DNA of 64,000 nucleotides from Sporosarcina luteola. Lineage in GTDB: Bacteria; Bacillota; Bacilli; Bacillales_A; Planococcaceae. Made by a program: the position numbers and the translations under genes. The notes beneath the pieces are model-generated. The model ran no database searches and was not told where the DNA came from. It saw only the letters and a program-made list of their open reading frames with translations. Below, in pieces: positions 17,779 to 25,657 of the stretch. How positions within the stretch are numbered: position 1 is the first letter of the stretch; each line of letters begins with the position of its first letter. Location of the stretch: positions 372,001-436,000 of the forward strand of contig NZ_JAMBNV010000002.1 of assembly GCF_023715245.1 (NCBI RefSeq), in the 5' to 3' direction.

Positions 17779-18345
17779 ATGAAAAGGTTGTTTTTAACTT
17801 TTACTGTAGCTATGCTTCTTTATGGTTGTTCTAATAAAGATACAGAAAGGTCCACAGAATCGAAGACTGTAAAAACAGAACAAACAGATGAAGAATATGT
17901 AAATAAATCTGGAACATTAGAAGATAGAATTAACTCTATTATGGAGGAAAAAGGTTACTCTAATTCCGAAGATATTTTTCATTATGAGATAAAAGGTGAC
18001 TATATTTTTGTTTTAACTAAAAATATCCGTAAGCCAGTTGAAATAACAATACTAAAGGATGACTCCAACGAATTAAAATGGGTTTTCACTTATGAAACAG
18101 GTGAGGCTACACTTATCAGTCCTACAGAGAATGAGGGACCTTATATCATGGCTATCCAACCGAAAGACAAGAATGTAAAAGATGTAAAAGCATTTGGAAA
18201 ACCAACAAAACAAATAAAAATAACTAAAGATTATAGTGGCGTTCTTACAGAAGAGGTAAATTGTTGGATTTTTATTGCTGATGACATTGGTAAATCCCCT
18301 GCTAGTTATGAGATTACAGAGGATATTGAATATATTGATAAATAA
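17779..18345 (+). CDS. Putative lipoprotein of unknown function
   Basis: A 188-residue secreted lipoprotein: an N-terminal signal with lipobox LLYGC puts the lipidated Cys at residue 17, followed by a charged Ser/Thr/Glu-rich linker and a mixed alpha/beta domain (about 45-188). No family recognised. The start has a consensus AGGAGGG site. Codons are markedly richer in A and T than in the flanking genes, in keeping with the accessory block around it. A 9-bp inverted repeat lies upstream and a terminator follows directly. Confidence 0.7.
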   Translation: MKRLFLTFTVAMLLYGCSNKDTERSTESKTVKTEQTDEEYVNKSGTLEDRINSIMEEKGYSNSEDIFHYEIKGDYIFVLTKNIRKPVEITILKDDSNELKWVFTYETGEATLISPTENEGPYIMAIQPKDKNVKDVKAFGKPTKQIKITKDYSGVLTEEVNCWIFIADDIGKSPASYEITEDIEYIDK

Positions 18346-18358
18346 TTTACTTGAAATT

Positions 18359-18388
18359 AAAACGGAGCCCTATTGGCTCCGTTTGTTG
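18359..18388. terminator. Terminator between convergent genes
   Basis: AACGGAGCC pairs with GGCTCCGTT around CTATT, with A-rich and T-rich flanks. Confidence 0.8.
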
Positions 18389-18706
18389 TCAGATCAGAAA
18401 ACGATACCCCTCCATGCGAACATCATTTGTATGCCTAAGACTGGATTCAGGCACTCGATACGTAAGAGCTCCTCCCATACCTCCATAGGGTTGTAAATTC
18501 CCTGCAACCCAATAAAGAATTGGCCATGGTGGATTATATTGTGGCTGTCCCGAGCAAATGAATTTCTCGCCACATTCACATACAGCATGGTAACTTAAGC
18601 CGTACTTGTTGGTAAGATGTACTGATCCATCTGAATTCCATATAATTGCTTTTGCTCCCGGTCTCATTTGATGTGTTCCAAATATTGGACATGGTTGTAC
18701 TGCCAT
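18389..18706 (-). CDS. Hypothetical protein with Cys-X-Cys motif
   Basis: A 105-residue protein of unknown function. It contains ECGEKFIC preceded by another Cys (C-X-C-X5-C spacing), which could bind a metal, and is rich in Gly, Pro and aromatic residues towards the C terminus. The ATG at 18706 has a strong AAAAGGAGG site upstream; 22 codons of open frame before it are unsupported. Neighbours give no clue: it lies in the AT-rich block convergent to the lipoprotein gene. Confidence 0.6.
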   Translation of the reverse strand: MAVQPCPIFGTHQMRPGAKAIIWNSDGSVHLTNKYGLSYHAVCECGEKFICSGQPQYNPPWPILYWVAGNLQPYGGMGGALTYRVPESSLRHTNDVRMEGYRFLI

Positions 18707-18772
18707 CAAAATCACTCCTCCTTTTTTTCTTACAATACATAAAGGGGAAAGAAGGATAGAAAAAACAACCAC

Positions 18773-19152
18773 AATATTAAATGATTATTATTGCATAAAG
18801 AAACGCCTGTATTTAACCCTTAAGTGTCCAAGTTTACTTTAAATGGTTAACAATCGTAATTGATTGTTGAACAAAGTATTATGATTAAGGGATGGCAAGA
18901 TTGCTCTCTATTTGAGTAGTACAGTCGCAACTATTACATCAAGAGAATAAAGCCTGACATTAGAAAGAAGAATACAATATTAAAGAACCGAAGGATTTCA
19001 GTAAGAAATCTTTCGGTTCTTTTTGTTTTAATTTCTTATCTTATCTGCATGACAATTCTTTAGCTGGACGTATACTAATTAGGGATTCATCATAAAAGAA
19101 CTATTTTTTTATGATGATGTGTGTGTGTGTATGTAAGGAGAGAACAAATGAG
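18773..19152. other. Gene-free AT-rich stretch with two hairpins
   Basis: No credible gene is seen. A terminator-like hairpin sits at 18984-19025 (AGAACCGAAGGATTT with AAATCTTTCGGTTCT and a T tail) with no intact gene before it, so a lost gene or small RNA is possible. A perfect 11-bp inverted repeat (TCATCATAAAA / TTTTATGATGA) at 19087-19117 is followed by a GT run. Confidence 0.5.
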
Positions 19153-19645
19153 AACACTGCTATGCTAATGGGGGGCAGTTGCAAATACCTGTAAAGATCA
19201 ACTTCCTAAACAAAATGTAAAAAATGCTTGTCGTCCACCACTGTGCTTATCCTGATGCAAATATTAACGGGAGTACCGAAATCGCTCACCAAAAGCAATT
19301 ACAAACGCAACATAAAAATCAAGGGCGGTGCGATATTGGATACCACTTCGGCGTAGGTAAAAACGGAACACTCCTAGAAGGAATGCCAATGACAATTCCA
19401 GGGATTCATGTGCCTGGATTCAAATCGCAATCCGTTGCAGTAGTAGTTCATGGAGATTACGACAAAATACTACTTCACAAAGATCAGCGCTTGTTAATTT
19501 ACTGGCTTGGTTATGTTACTACTATGATCTTAAAGCAAGCGACATTACTTACCATCAAGCATTGGTTGCAAGCAATTGTCCAGGAGTGAATATTATCAAT
19601 CAAATGAGTACTATCCGAAGTAGTGTTCAATCTATTTTACAATAA
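19153..19645 (+). pseudogene. Broken N-acetylmuramoyl-L-alanine amidase (PGRP/Amidase_2 type)
   Basis: The readable middle part (from 19224) carries LVVHHCAYPDAN, CDIGYHFGVGKNGTLLEG and AVVVHGDYDK, hallmarks of zinc amidases that cut the peptide from peptidoglycan glycan strands. An in-frame TAA at 19218-19220 interrupts the same frame upstream, where IPVKINFLNK is still readable. Near 19488 the frame shifts: the other frame continues with NLLAWLCYYYDLKAS and VASNCPGVNIIN (a zinc-ligand-like Cys/His region) to a stop at 19645. One missing base would repair that junction. No ribosome-binding site precedes 19224. I read it as a decayed gene; a sequencing error could explain one lesion but hardly both. 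Confidence 0.75.
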
Positions 19646-19680
19646 GGCCCGAATTCATGAATAAGCCTCCCGACATACCT

Positions 19681-19724
19681 GGTGCTATAAAGTCAGTGGA
19701 AACTGACTTTATAGCACCTTTTTA
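19681..19724 (+). terminator. Strong terminator after the amidase remnant
   Basis: GGTGCTATAAAGTCAGT pairs perfectly with its 17-base complement around GGAA, followed by TTTTT. Confidence 0.9.
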
Positions 19725-19905
19725 TATATTTCGCAGAAAATCACACACACAAATGTCCGATCCATTCAACAAAATGTTGTACTTATCATAAGAATTTTTG
19801 GCTCTTCTTCCTCATATTTTTTCACAACATAAGATTTTTTATTTGTAAATAATAGGTTGATAATTATCTCTTTCGTCTCCCTTTAAAGAATAAGGGGGAA
19901 TATAG

Positions 19906-20067
19906 ATGGGTGATTATGAAGCGTTAGTAAATTTGATTAGCAATTTTGGGTTTCCCATTGTGATTACTGTTTATTTGCTCCATAGGTTCGAAAAGAAAAT
20001 AGATACCTTAGTAGAAAACATCAATAAATTGTCTAACGCAATTGAAAAACAATTTCCAAAAGAGTGA
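19906..20067 (+). CDS. yvrJ: YvrJ-family small membrane protein
   Basis: A 53-residue protein: a hydrophobic helix with NFGFPIVITVYLLHRFE (about 13-29) followed by a charged coil (EKKIDTLVENINKL). This is the YvrJ family pattern, which also resembles BhlA-type holin-like peptides. A GGGGGAATATAG site lies before the ATG. In Bacillus subtilis yvrJ lies with sigO and rsoA, and the same three genes are adjacent here, which strengthens the call. The molecular role is unknown. Confidence 0.75.
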   Translation: MGDYEALVNLISNFGFPIVITVYLLHRFEKKIDTLVENINKLSNAIEKQFPKE

Positions 20068-20147
20068 TTTGAATTGCCTATTCTATTTTTTTTTCGTTAT
20101 AATTAGAACAGATGTTCCTATATAAAAAATAAGGAGGTTATCTTAAA

Positions 20148-20711
20148 TTGAAAAATCCGCTGCTAAACAGATTTTTTGAAGACGAAAAAATGATGAAGCT
20201 TTACGATAATTATTTAAAGAATCCTACTGATTTAAATAAAGTTGAACTGGAAAAATACTTCTTTAGGCATGCAAGAAAAATTCAACTTCTGAATTACTTT
20301 TCTAAAGTTTTGAATTTCGAGGGGCAAAGATTTGACAAGAAAACAAGACAACATTCCACTCGAAATCAATTAAATTTAGACAAGCCCATCGATGATGGCG
20401 AAACGATTTTAAATTTATTGCCACACCCTCTCGGCATTCAAGAAGAAATGGAGAATGAGTACTTTTCAAAAACTAGTGTCTTAGAAGACTTAATTGAAGA
20501 AGAGACAATTGCCAAGATTGTATCAAGTTTAAGTGAAAAACAAAAAGAGATTCTCACACTTATCTTCCTTGAATGTATGAGTGAGGAAGATATAGCTAGA
20601 AAAATAGGGGTGACGAAGCAAGCTGTAAATAAATCTAAACGAAATACACTAAAGAAAATCGAGCAGCAGTACGAATTGAAAAGGGGGAATCCTGATGCAG
20701 AAAATAGATGA
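20148..20711 (+). CDS. sigO: Sigma-O-like sigma factor subunit (region 4 part)
   Basis: A 187-residue sigma-70-related protein. The C-terminal part (about 120-180) is a region 4 helix-turn-helix: LSEKQKEILTLIFLECMS then EDIARKIGVTKQAVNKSKR. A canonical core-binding region 2 is not evident. In Bacillus subtilis, SigO works together with RsoA, which supplies the region 2-like part; here the RsoA-like gene overlaps the 3' end by 17 bp, implying translational coupling and a 1:1 complex. The start is TTG 20148 with AAGGAGG ten bases upstream. The acid-induced oxalate decarboxylase target known from Bacillus subtilis is not in the window. Confidence 0.8.
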   Translation: MKNPLLNRFFEDEKMMKLYDNYLKNPTDLNKVELEKYFFRHARKIQLLNYFSKVLNFEGQRFDKKTRQHSTRNQLNLDKPIDDGETILNLLPHPLGIQEEMENEYFSKTSVLEDLIEEETIAKIVSSLSEKQKEILTLIFLECMSEEDIARKIGVTKQAVNKSKRNTLKKIEQQYELKRGNPDAENR

Positions 20712-20922
20712 CCAAACGTTTCAAGTGGAAGTATTAGATATGCTCAAACCAAAAATTAAATCCATTTTAAGTCAAACACATTATCAGAACAGGGATGATT
20801 TAGAACAAGAAGTTTCCTTAATGATAATCAAAAAAATCAAGGAGAATACTCACCCTGCCCTTCCCTCCATCTTTGAATTATTAGAAGCAGAACGGGCTTT
20901 GGAAACTGAGACATCATTGTGA
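20695..20922 (+). CDS. rsoA: RsoA-like co-sigma factor
   Basis: A 75-residue protein matching the RsoA pattern: a short helix pair with IKSILSQTHYQNRDDLEQE followed by VSLMIIKKIKE, similar to sigma region 2 segments that contact core RNA polymerase. Its ATG has AAAGGGGGA six bases upstream, inside the end of the sigO-like gene. The last dozen residues (after FELLE) do not look like the usual tail and lie at the edge of the unexplained block that begins near 20923, so the 3' end may have been altered by an insertion. Confidence 0.75.
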   Translation: MQKIDDQTFQVEVLDMLKPKIKSILSQTHYQNRDDLEQEVSLMIIKKIKENTHPALPSIFELLEAERALETETSL

Positions 20923-21340
20923 TCTCCCTTCTCAAGGCCAAAGTGAAAGGCTGGAGAACCGCATGAAATAACTAGAGCACCCAACTGGATTGATAAGTAT
21001 AAGTAGGAGTAGAAGCATGCTCGCTTCAAGTGACGGACTGCGCAAGCCGAAAAGTATACGGAAGTTAGTTGGCAGGAAGGGAGCCAAAACAACCATGACA
21101 GACCTCCCCTGAAAAATGGCGGACCAACCAGATGTATCGAGTTCACATCTGTTCTTGTCGCGTCAATGTTCTGTTGATGTCCTGCTAGGATAGATGCCCA
21201 TCGTTATAAAGCACTTAATCCAACATAAGCACTGTCCAAGCTGCAAAACCAACGAGAGAGCCTATATTCCGGTAGACATGAAAGCCGGGCTAGTATGTGA
21301 CGGGCTACTTTAAGTCTTACAATTCACGGCGCAAAACTAT
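20923..21340. other. Unassigned hairpin-rich non-coding block
   Basis: No credible gene on either strand. The segment is visibly richer in G+C than the AT-rich genes on both sides and has several short inverted repeats, for example AGATGT-N9-ACATCT at 21130-21150, CCG-N8-CGG near 21050 and CAA/TTG pairs near 21165. This suggests a structured RNA or a relic of a mobile element (group II intron fragment or transposon-associated guide RNA were considered). I cannot match it to a known class. Confidence 0.35.
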
Positions 21341-21543
21341 GTATTAATCCTTCGCAATTGTCTGTGCTTGGTTTTTGCGGTATTCATAATACTGAGTGAA
21401 TTAGGGAATGAGGAAAATGGTGGGAACCGGAAGATTATTTTAACGTCAAATGGATATGATAATCTGAATCGGATAATACTGTTAGACAGAAACTTTCTAG
21501 ATTGACCAAACAAGTAAAGCTGGAAATAGGAAAGGAAGATACA

Positions 21544-21978
21544 GTGGATAAACAAAAAAAGTCTTTAGTATTACTAGTTTTTGTAAATATTACTGTCGCT
21601 TGTTTTGCTCAGTTTATTTGTTCATCGATACTAAGCGAAAAGATAAATATGCCGTTTTTTCAATTTATAACTTTCCCTTTAATCATTTTGCTTATTAATA
21701 TTACTATGGCCCTAAAATTTAAGGGATTTAAATTAAGATTTTATCAATATTCTTTTTCTGCGTATTTAGGCTTTTTTTGTTCTATCATTGTATTTTTTAT
21801 TACTTTACTAGTCTTAGAGCGACCACAAGAGCTACCGCCGGGCGAAATCGTATTACATGCGGATGTACTGCTTATTATTTTTATTTCTGTTATACAGTTT
21901 ATTATATTACTTTTTATAAATCTAGTTACTTATATAATTACTAAAATATTTTTCAAAAGGTTGTTAAACGAGCTTTAA
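21544..21978 (+). CDS. Four-helix membrane protein, possible YrvL-like regulator
   Basis: A 144-residue protein with four hydrophobic segments (about 8-28, 35-52, 65-90, 110-130) and a basic C terminus. No sequence family is certain. Its place just after a SigO/RsoA pair recalls YrvL, the small membrane protein that restrains sigma-O activity in Bacillus subtilis, so a regulator of the same kind is a hypothesis from context and topology only. The GTG at 21544 follows GGAAAGGAAG by five bases and is preferred over the more upstream ATG, which lacks a site. Confidence 0.55.
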   Translation: MDKQKKSLVLLVFVNITVACFAQFICSSILSEKINMPFFQFITFPLIILLINITMALKFKGFKLRFYQYSFSAYLGFFCSIIVFFITLLVLERPQELPPGEIVLHADVLLIIFISVIQFIILLFINLVTYIITKIFFKRLLNEL

Positions 21979-22063
21979 AAATCCCTTTTAATGATAAGAA
22001 AGCAAAAACTTAAGTGAATTTAATTAAGAAACGCTTTCTAAAAAATTCAAGGGAGAGATTCAT

Positions 22064-22546
22064 ATGGCGCTATTTCCAGAGGATACAAATGATTTCGATT
22101 ACGAGGCTAACGGTTACTTTATTTACGATAATGTAACATCTGGCAACATTACTGGTGCTCGCATCAATATTAAATATGATCGAGCAATCGCAATTTCTTT
22201 CAAACATGGTAATACTCTTGGTAAGTGTAAGGGCTCACTAAAAGAATGTTATGACTTAGCGATTAGAGCGCGTAGCATTTATGCAACGGCGTTTCGACAA
22301 CACTTCCCTGTCTCAGCTAAGGCTATGGCTTGGGAAATCTGGTTACATGCGGCGCCAGAAGCGTTGGATACAATGATTGATAACAAAATCGTTCGTCTTA
22401 TTCTGGGTACAACATTGGCAGGAAAAATCAGTATGGCGATTATCGATATTGTTGGAGGCCATACTGATTACGCTGATATTGGTATTACAGATGGTCAACG
22501 TAAATTTGATAAGTTCTTTGAAGAAGCGTACGATTTACTATTCTAA
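22064..22546 (+). CDS. Protein of unknown function
   Basis: A 160-residue soluble-looking protein with no family I recognise. It starts acidic, has a beta-rich first half and a central helix with SAKAMAWEIWLHA, then a hydrophobic glycine-containing stretch (TLAGKISMAIIDIVGG). It has a clear AAGGGAGAG site before its ATG and a strong terminator after the stop, so it is very likely expressed. A GAAACGCTTTC palindrome lies about 25 bp upstream of the ribosome-binding site. It could belong to the sigma-O-like regulon by position, but nothing proves it. Confidence 0.6.
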   Translation: MALFPEDTNDFDYEANGYFIYDNVTSGNITGARINIKYDRAIAISFKHGNTLGKCKGSLKECYDLAIRARSIYATAFRQHFPVSAKAMAWEIWLHAAPEALDTMIDNKIVRLILGTTLAGKISMAIIDIVGGHTDYADIGITDGQRKFDKFFEEAYDLLF

Positions 22547-22552
22547 TAAATG

Positions 22553-22606
22553 CAAAGGGCTGTCCAGAAAGTCAGTAAAAACCGACTTTCTGTGACAACC
22601 CTTTTT
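22553..22606 (+). terminator. Terminator of the unknown gene
   Basis: AAAGGGCTGTCC...AGAAAGTC pairs with GACTTTCT...GACAACCCTTT and is followed by T residues. It resembles the hairpin at 17386. Confidence 0.8.
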
Positions 22607-22719
22607 AATCTATAAAGAAGAATTTACTGTTGGTTTCTGCTCTCGGCTGACGCTTTTTGCGTGTGAGCGCTAAGCCGTTTCCGCTTAAATCAACGGAACC
22701 GCTTTTTATCTATATCGTT

Positions 22720-22870
22720 TATAGAATGTTTTTCTTGCGAAAGAGGTTGGCAAAGAAGAAATAAACCAGAGTGCTGAAGAACTGCTGGAAGTAAAATGTA
22801 TCTTATCAAAACACCGGACATACCCTTTACCATAGCCATTTTATATGAAAGGCGGGATAAAAGTACGTGA
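22720..22870 (+). pseudogene. Possible remnant of a coding sequence
   Basis: One frame reads FLAKEVGKEEINQSAEELL and, after a shift near 22793, another reads MYLIKTPDIPFTIAILYERR and stops at TGA 22868-22870, overlapping the GTG start of the next gene. Both pieces have coding-like composition but no proper start. I read this as the frameshifted 3' end of a lost upstream gene; it may be chance. 22606-22720 shows nothing else. Confidence 0.3.
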
Positions 22871-23787
22871 AATTTAAATTACCATTGTTATGTTTTTTTT
22901 TAATCTTTTCTTTTTCTGCTGTTGTTATTATCAATAGTAAGTCTGCCAAAGAAGTAGATACAACCTCGGAAATATCCACTGATTTAACTGTCTATATCCA
23001 ACAATATGAGGAATTAATTTATGAAATTAAGCAAGAGTTACGCAAAGCTGACATAGGCTTTGTTTTGGATTACGCCATTCTTCCAGGTGAGAACATAAAA
23101 ATTCTTATCAAGTTGCCATACGAAAAAATTAAACGGTCCACGAAAAAGGAATTAACAAAGATCGTCAATGGGGTACTAGAAGAAAACAATTACGAACCTG
23201 AGCGGTTTCATTTGCAAATTTCAAGCTATCATAAGGAACCAAAAGAGAACACGCGTTTTTCAGTACGGTTAAGCTATAATGACTTGATGGGTTATATTAT
23301 GCAGGAATTGGAGGTTAAAAATTATACTACCTTCAGTTTGGAATACAAAATGGCATCTGAAAAAGTCGAGTTAATCATAAACCTGCCAGTAGATTATGAC
23401 CCATCCATCAATTCAAAAGTGGAGAAAATAGTGACAGACATAATTGAAAAAAACCATCATGCAAAAGATGATTTTCAAATAAACGTCGTCAATACTATCC
23501 ATACAGCATCCTCCGCTCGAAATGCAGAAGCCCAAGAGATTATCAAAAGGATCCAAGAAACGAATTTCACTATTAAACTTGAAGAAGAATTAAAAAGGAA
23601 TGGCTACTCTCCAAATGGTTTAATGAGTTTTCAAATATACTCGAAAGATAAACAATACATCATGCTTTATTTCGGAAATATAGATCTGGAAGATGAAACA
23701 ATTAAAAGAGACATCCAAAAAATTGTTGATACCGTTTCGCAGGCGAATGGACTTGGTTTATTCATAATCGAATTACAAGTTATTTAA
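22867..23787 (+). CDS. Exported protein with three internal repeats
   Basis: A 306-residue protein with an N-terminal hydrophobic segment (about 4-24) that is either an uncleaved anchor or a signal peptide. The rest consists of three repeats of about 85 residues: each has a helix (IYEIKQELRKADI, LMGYIMQELEVKNY, TIKLEEELKRNGY), a beta pair (NIKILIKLP, KVELIINLP, QYIMLYFGNI), a second helix (LTKIVNGVLEENNY, EKIVTDIIEKNHH, IQKIVDTVSQANG) and a final strand. No named family recognised. It starts at GTG, whose bases overlap the stop of the upstream remnant. AT-rich codon use. It is the last gene of the accessory block. Confidence 0.7.
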   Translation: MKFKLPLLCFFLIFSFSAVVIINSKSAKEVDTTSEISTDLTVYIQQYEELIYEIKQELRKADIGFVLDYAILPGENIKILIKLPYEKIKRSTKKELTKIVNGVLEENNYEPERFHLQISSYHKEPKENTRFSVRLSYNDLMGYIMQELEVKNYTTFSLEYKMASEKVELIINLPVDYDPSINSKVEKIVTDIIEKNHHAKDDFQINVVNTIHTASSARNAEAQEIIKRIQETNFTIKLEEELKRNGYSPNGLMSFQIYSKDKQYIMLYFGNIDLEDETIKRDIQKIVDTVSQANGLGLFIIELQVI

Positions 23788-23791
23788 AAAA

Positions 23792-23835
23792 CGGGTGGAA
23801 ATCATGCAAGTCGCACTGATCCCCACCCGATATTC
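23792..23835 (+). terminator. Possible terminator of the three-repeat gene
   Basis: CGGGTGG pairs with CCACCCG around a 24-nt loop; the following T run is interrupted. Confidence 0.4.
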
Positions 23836-23842
23836 TTATATA

Positions 23843-24003
23843 CACACGCATTACTTCCTCCAAAAGTCCATAAACTTCAGCAGACACGCATAAATACTTC
23901 CAAACACTCATAAACGCCAGCAAACATGCATAAACCTCCGCAAAAGCTCATAACCGCCCACAAACGCGCATAATTCGAGCGAAAGACGCATAAATGCTAG
24001 CAA
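23843..24003 (+). repeat. Family B array 1 (8 units, 20 bp)
   Basis: Cores of the type GCATAAA have their CA at 23849, 23869, 23889, 23909, 23929, 23949, 23969 and 23989: eight copies exactly 20 bp apart, with AAACNCGCATAAAC-like context. It fills the convergent gap between the three-repeat gene and the ABC permease. Confidence 0.9.
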
Positions 24004-24016
24004 GCCACCCCTCAAT

Positions 24017-25657
24017 TCACACCCGTACCGGCACGTCCCCCTTCATCGGAAACACCTTCCGCCAACCGAGAAATACTCCAATTAGCAGCAATGCGATATA
24101 TACATAAATTCCACCCGTTATCGCCATCGCAATTAGGTGACCTATGACAAAAATCCCTGTCGAGAAAGTAATCAAAATCATTTTCGCCGACCCTTCCGAT
24201 TGTGCAAACTCGAAGGATTGGGTAAATGGAAAGTCGCCTGAATTCAGCCATTTGTATGTGAGCAACGTTTGGAGAATTACCCCCAATAACACAGCGAAGA
24301 GATCGGGCACAATGCGCCACGAAAAGATCGCGATGAATGCAATCGACAGTAATACGAAAACCGGCATATATAACTTCACTAAAAATGCCTTAAGCGTCCC
24401 ACTATATGCTGCAGCGGGCTGCTGGATCGGCGCTGCCTTGAAAAGCCAACTCCCTTTATGATTCACGGAAAACTGCATCGTATGGATGATGCTCGGGATC
24501 ATCATACTGCCGAAATAGATGAGCAAAAACAACTTTCCAGTGGAGATTTCCGCCAGTGTCCTCATTTGCAGTTCTGTAAAGATGAAAATGAACGGAAAAA
24601 CCATTGAAAATCCAAGTGAAGGATAGACTTTTAGCTTGAAATCCCGTTCCTGTTGCATCATCAAAGCTCCAAAACGGAAGAACGTCTTCTCTTCCCTATT
24701 CCCACAGCAAAGCTTTGCCCAACTGTCCACCCACCAACCCGATTTCTTCCTCTTGTTTTTCGATTCGCTCATCAACTTATCCATATTGCGTTCGAACGAA
24801 GGCATGAGCCTCACGTAGACGTAGATGGAGATGATCGGGACGAGCAGGGCCAGTGCTGACAACAGGATCAGCACTTTTGAAAAGTCTTGATTCAACAATA
24901 GCTCAAACGAAGCGCCGAACCAAATCGGCGGAAGAAACACATGCCACCAGCTGAATGTGTACGTCAAATCTATATCAACAAAATCGAAGGCGCGGATGAC
25001 AATCTGATAACCGACGATGACGCCGACGGACAGCAGGATTTGCACGTAGTTGATGATATCCTTCAGTTTTTCGCCGTCAAAGAACCGCAGGACCGCAAAG
25101 TACACGAGTGACGTAATTACTACAATAAAAAGCATCGTAAGCAGTAGTGCGACAAGAAAAACCAATGTGAATACGATTCCTTTGGAAAACAGTCCTACGA
25201 CGAGCGGGATCGCAATGAAGGCCCCGGCTATGAAAAACATATAGATTAATATGTGGATGGTTTTCGCGGTGCCAAGCGTCCTACTACTAACCGGTTTTGT
25301 CTGCAAAATCGTCTTATCCCTTACATCCAACAGTACCGAAGAAAAATCGGAAACCATCGTCGTCGTCAAAATGAACATGATGATACCGAAAACGATGCTC
25401 ATTTGAAAGATATAATGACCGTCTCCAAATAGGAGAAACGGAATCACCATAAGCCCATACAATCCATAGATCCACAAGGACTTCAGGAACTGATTGCCTT
25501 CCTTTTTCTTCTGCCCATTGAAAATAGTTGGCGTTCGTCTGCCATCCATCGTCAATTTCATGCGCAAAATGGTTTCCATTGCGTCGTAGTCGATGCCTGC
25601 TTTTACAAATAGCCGTTTACATTTAGAGAGGATCGCAAGTGTACGAAATTCATGCAT
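24017..25657 (-). CDS. ABC transporter permease (YthQ-like)
   Basis: A 546-residue membrane protein with about twelve hydrophobic segments and a large polar loop in the middle, the layout of the YthQ/EcsB-like half of exporter-type ABC systems. The ATG at 25657 overlaps the stop of the ATPase gene by eight bases (ATGCATGA), a standard translational coupling, so the two act as one transporter. Open codons further upstream fall inside the ATPase gene. The substrate is unknown; related pairs have been linked to export or envelope homeostasis. Confidence 0.8.
   Translation of the reverse strand: MHEFRTLAILSKCKRLFVKAGIDYDAMETILRMKLTMDGRRTPTIFNGQKKKEGNQFLKSLWIYGLYGLMVIPFLLFGDGHYIFQMSIVFGIIMFILTTTMVSDFSSVLLDVRDKTILQTKPVSSRTLGTAKTIHILIYMFFIAGAFIAIPLVVGLFSKGIVFTLVFLVALLLTMLFIVVITSLVYFAVLRFFDGEKLKDIINYVQILLSVGVIVGYQIVIRAFDFVDIDLTYTFSWWHVFLPPIWFGASFELLLNQDFSKVLILLSALALLVPIISIYVYVRLMPSFERNMDKLMSESKNKRKKSGWWVDSWAKLCCGNREEKTFFRFGALMMQQERDFKLKVYPSLGFSMVFPFIFIFTELQMRTLAEISTGKLFLLIYFGSMMIPSIIHTMQFSVNHKGSWLFKAAPIQQPAAAYSGTLKAFLVKLYMPVFVLLSIAFIAIFSWRIVPDLFAVLLGVILQTLLTYKWLNSGDFPFTQSFEFAQSEGSAKMILITFSTGIFVIGHLIAMAITGGIYVYIALLLIGVFLGWRKVFPMKGDVPVRV

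Noticed and set aside
17440..23800. Prophage
   Set aside because: Apart from a broken amidase and a small YvrJ/holin-like protein there are no phage structural, packaging or integrase genes.
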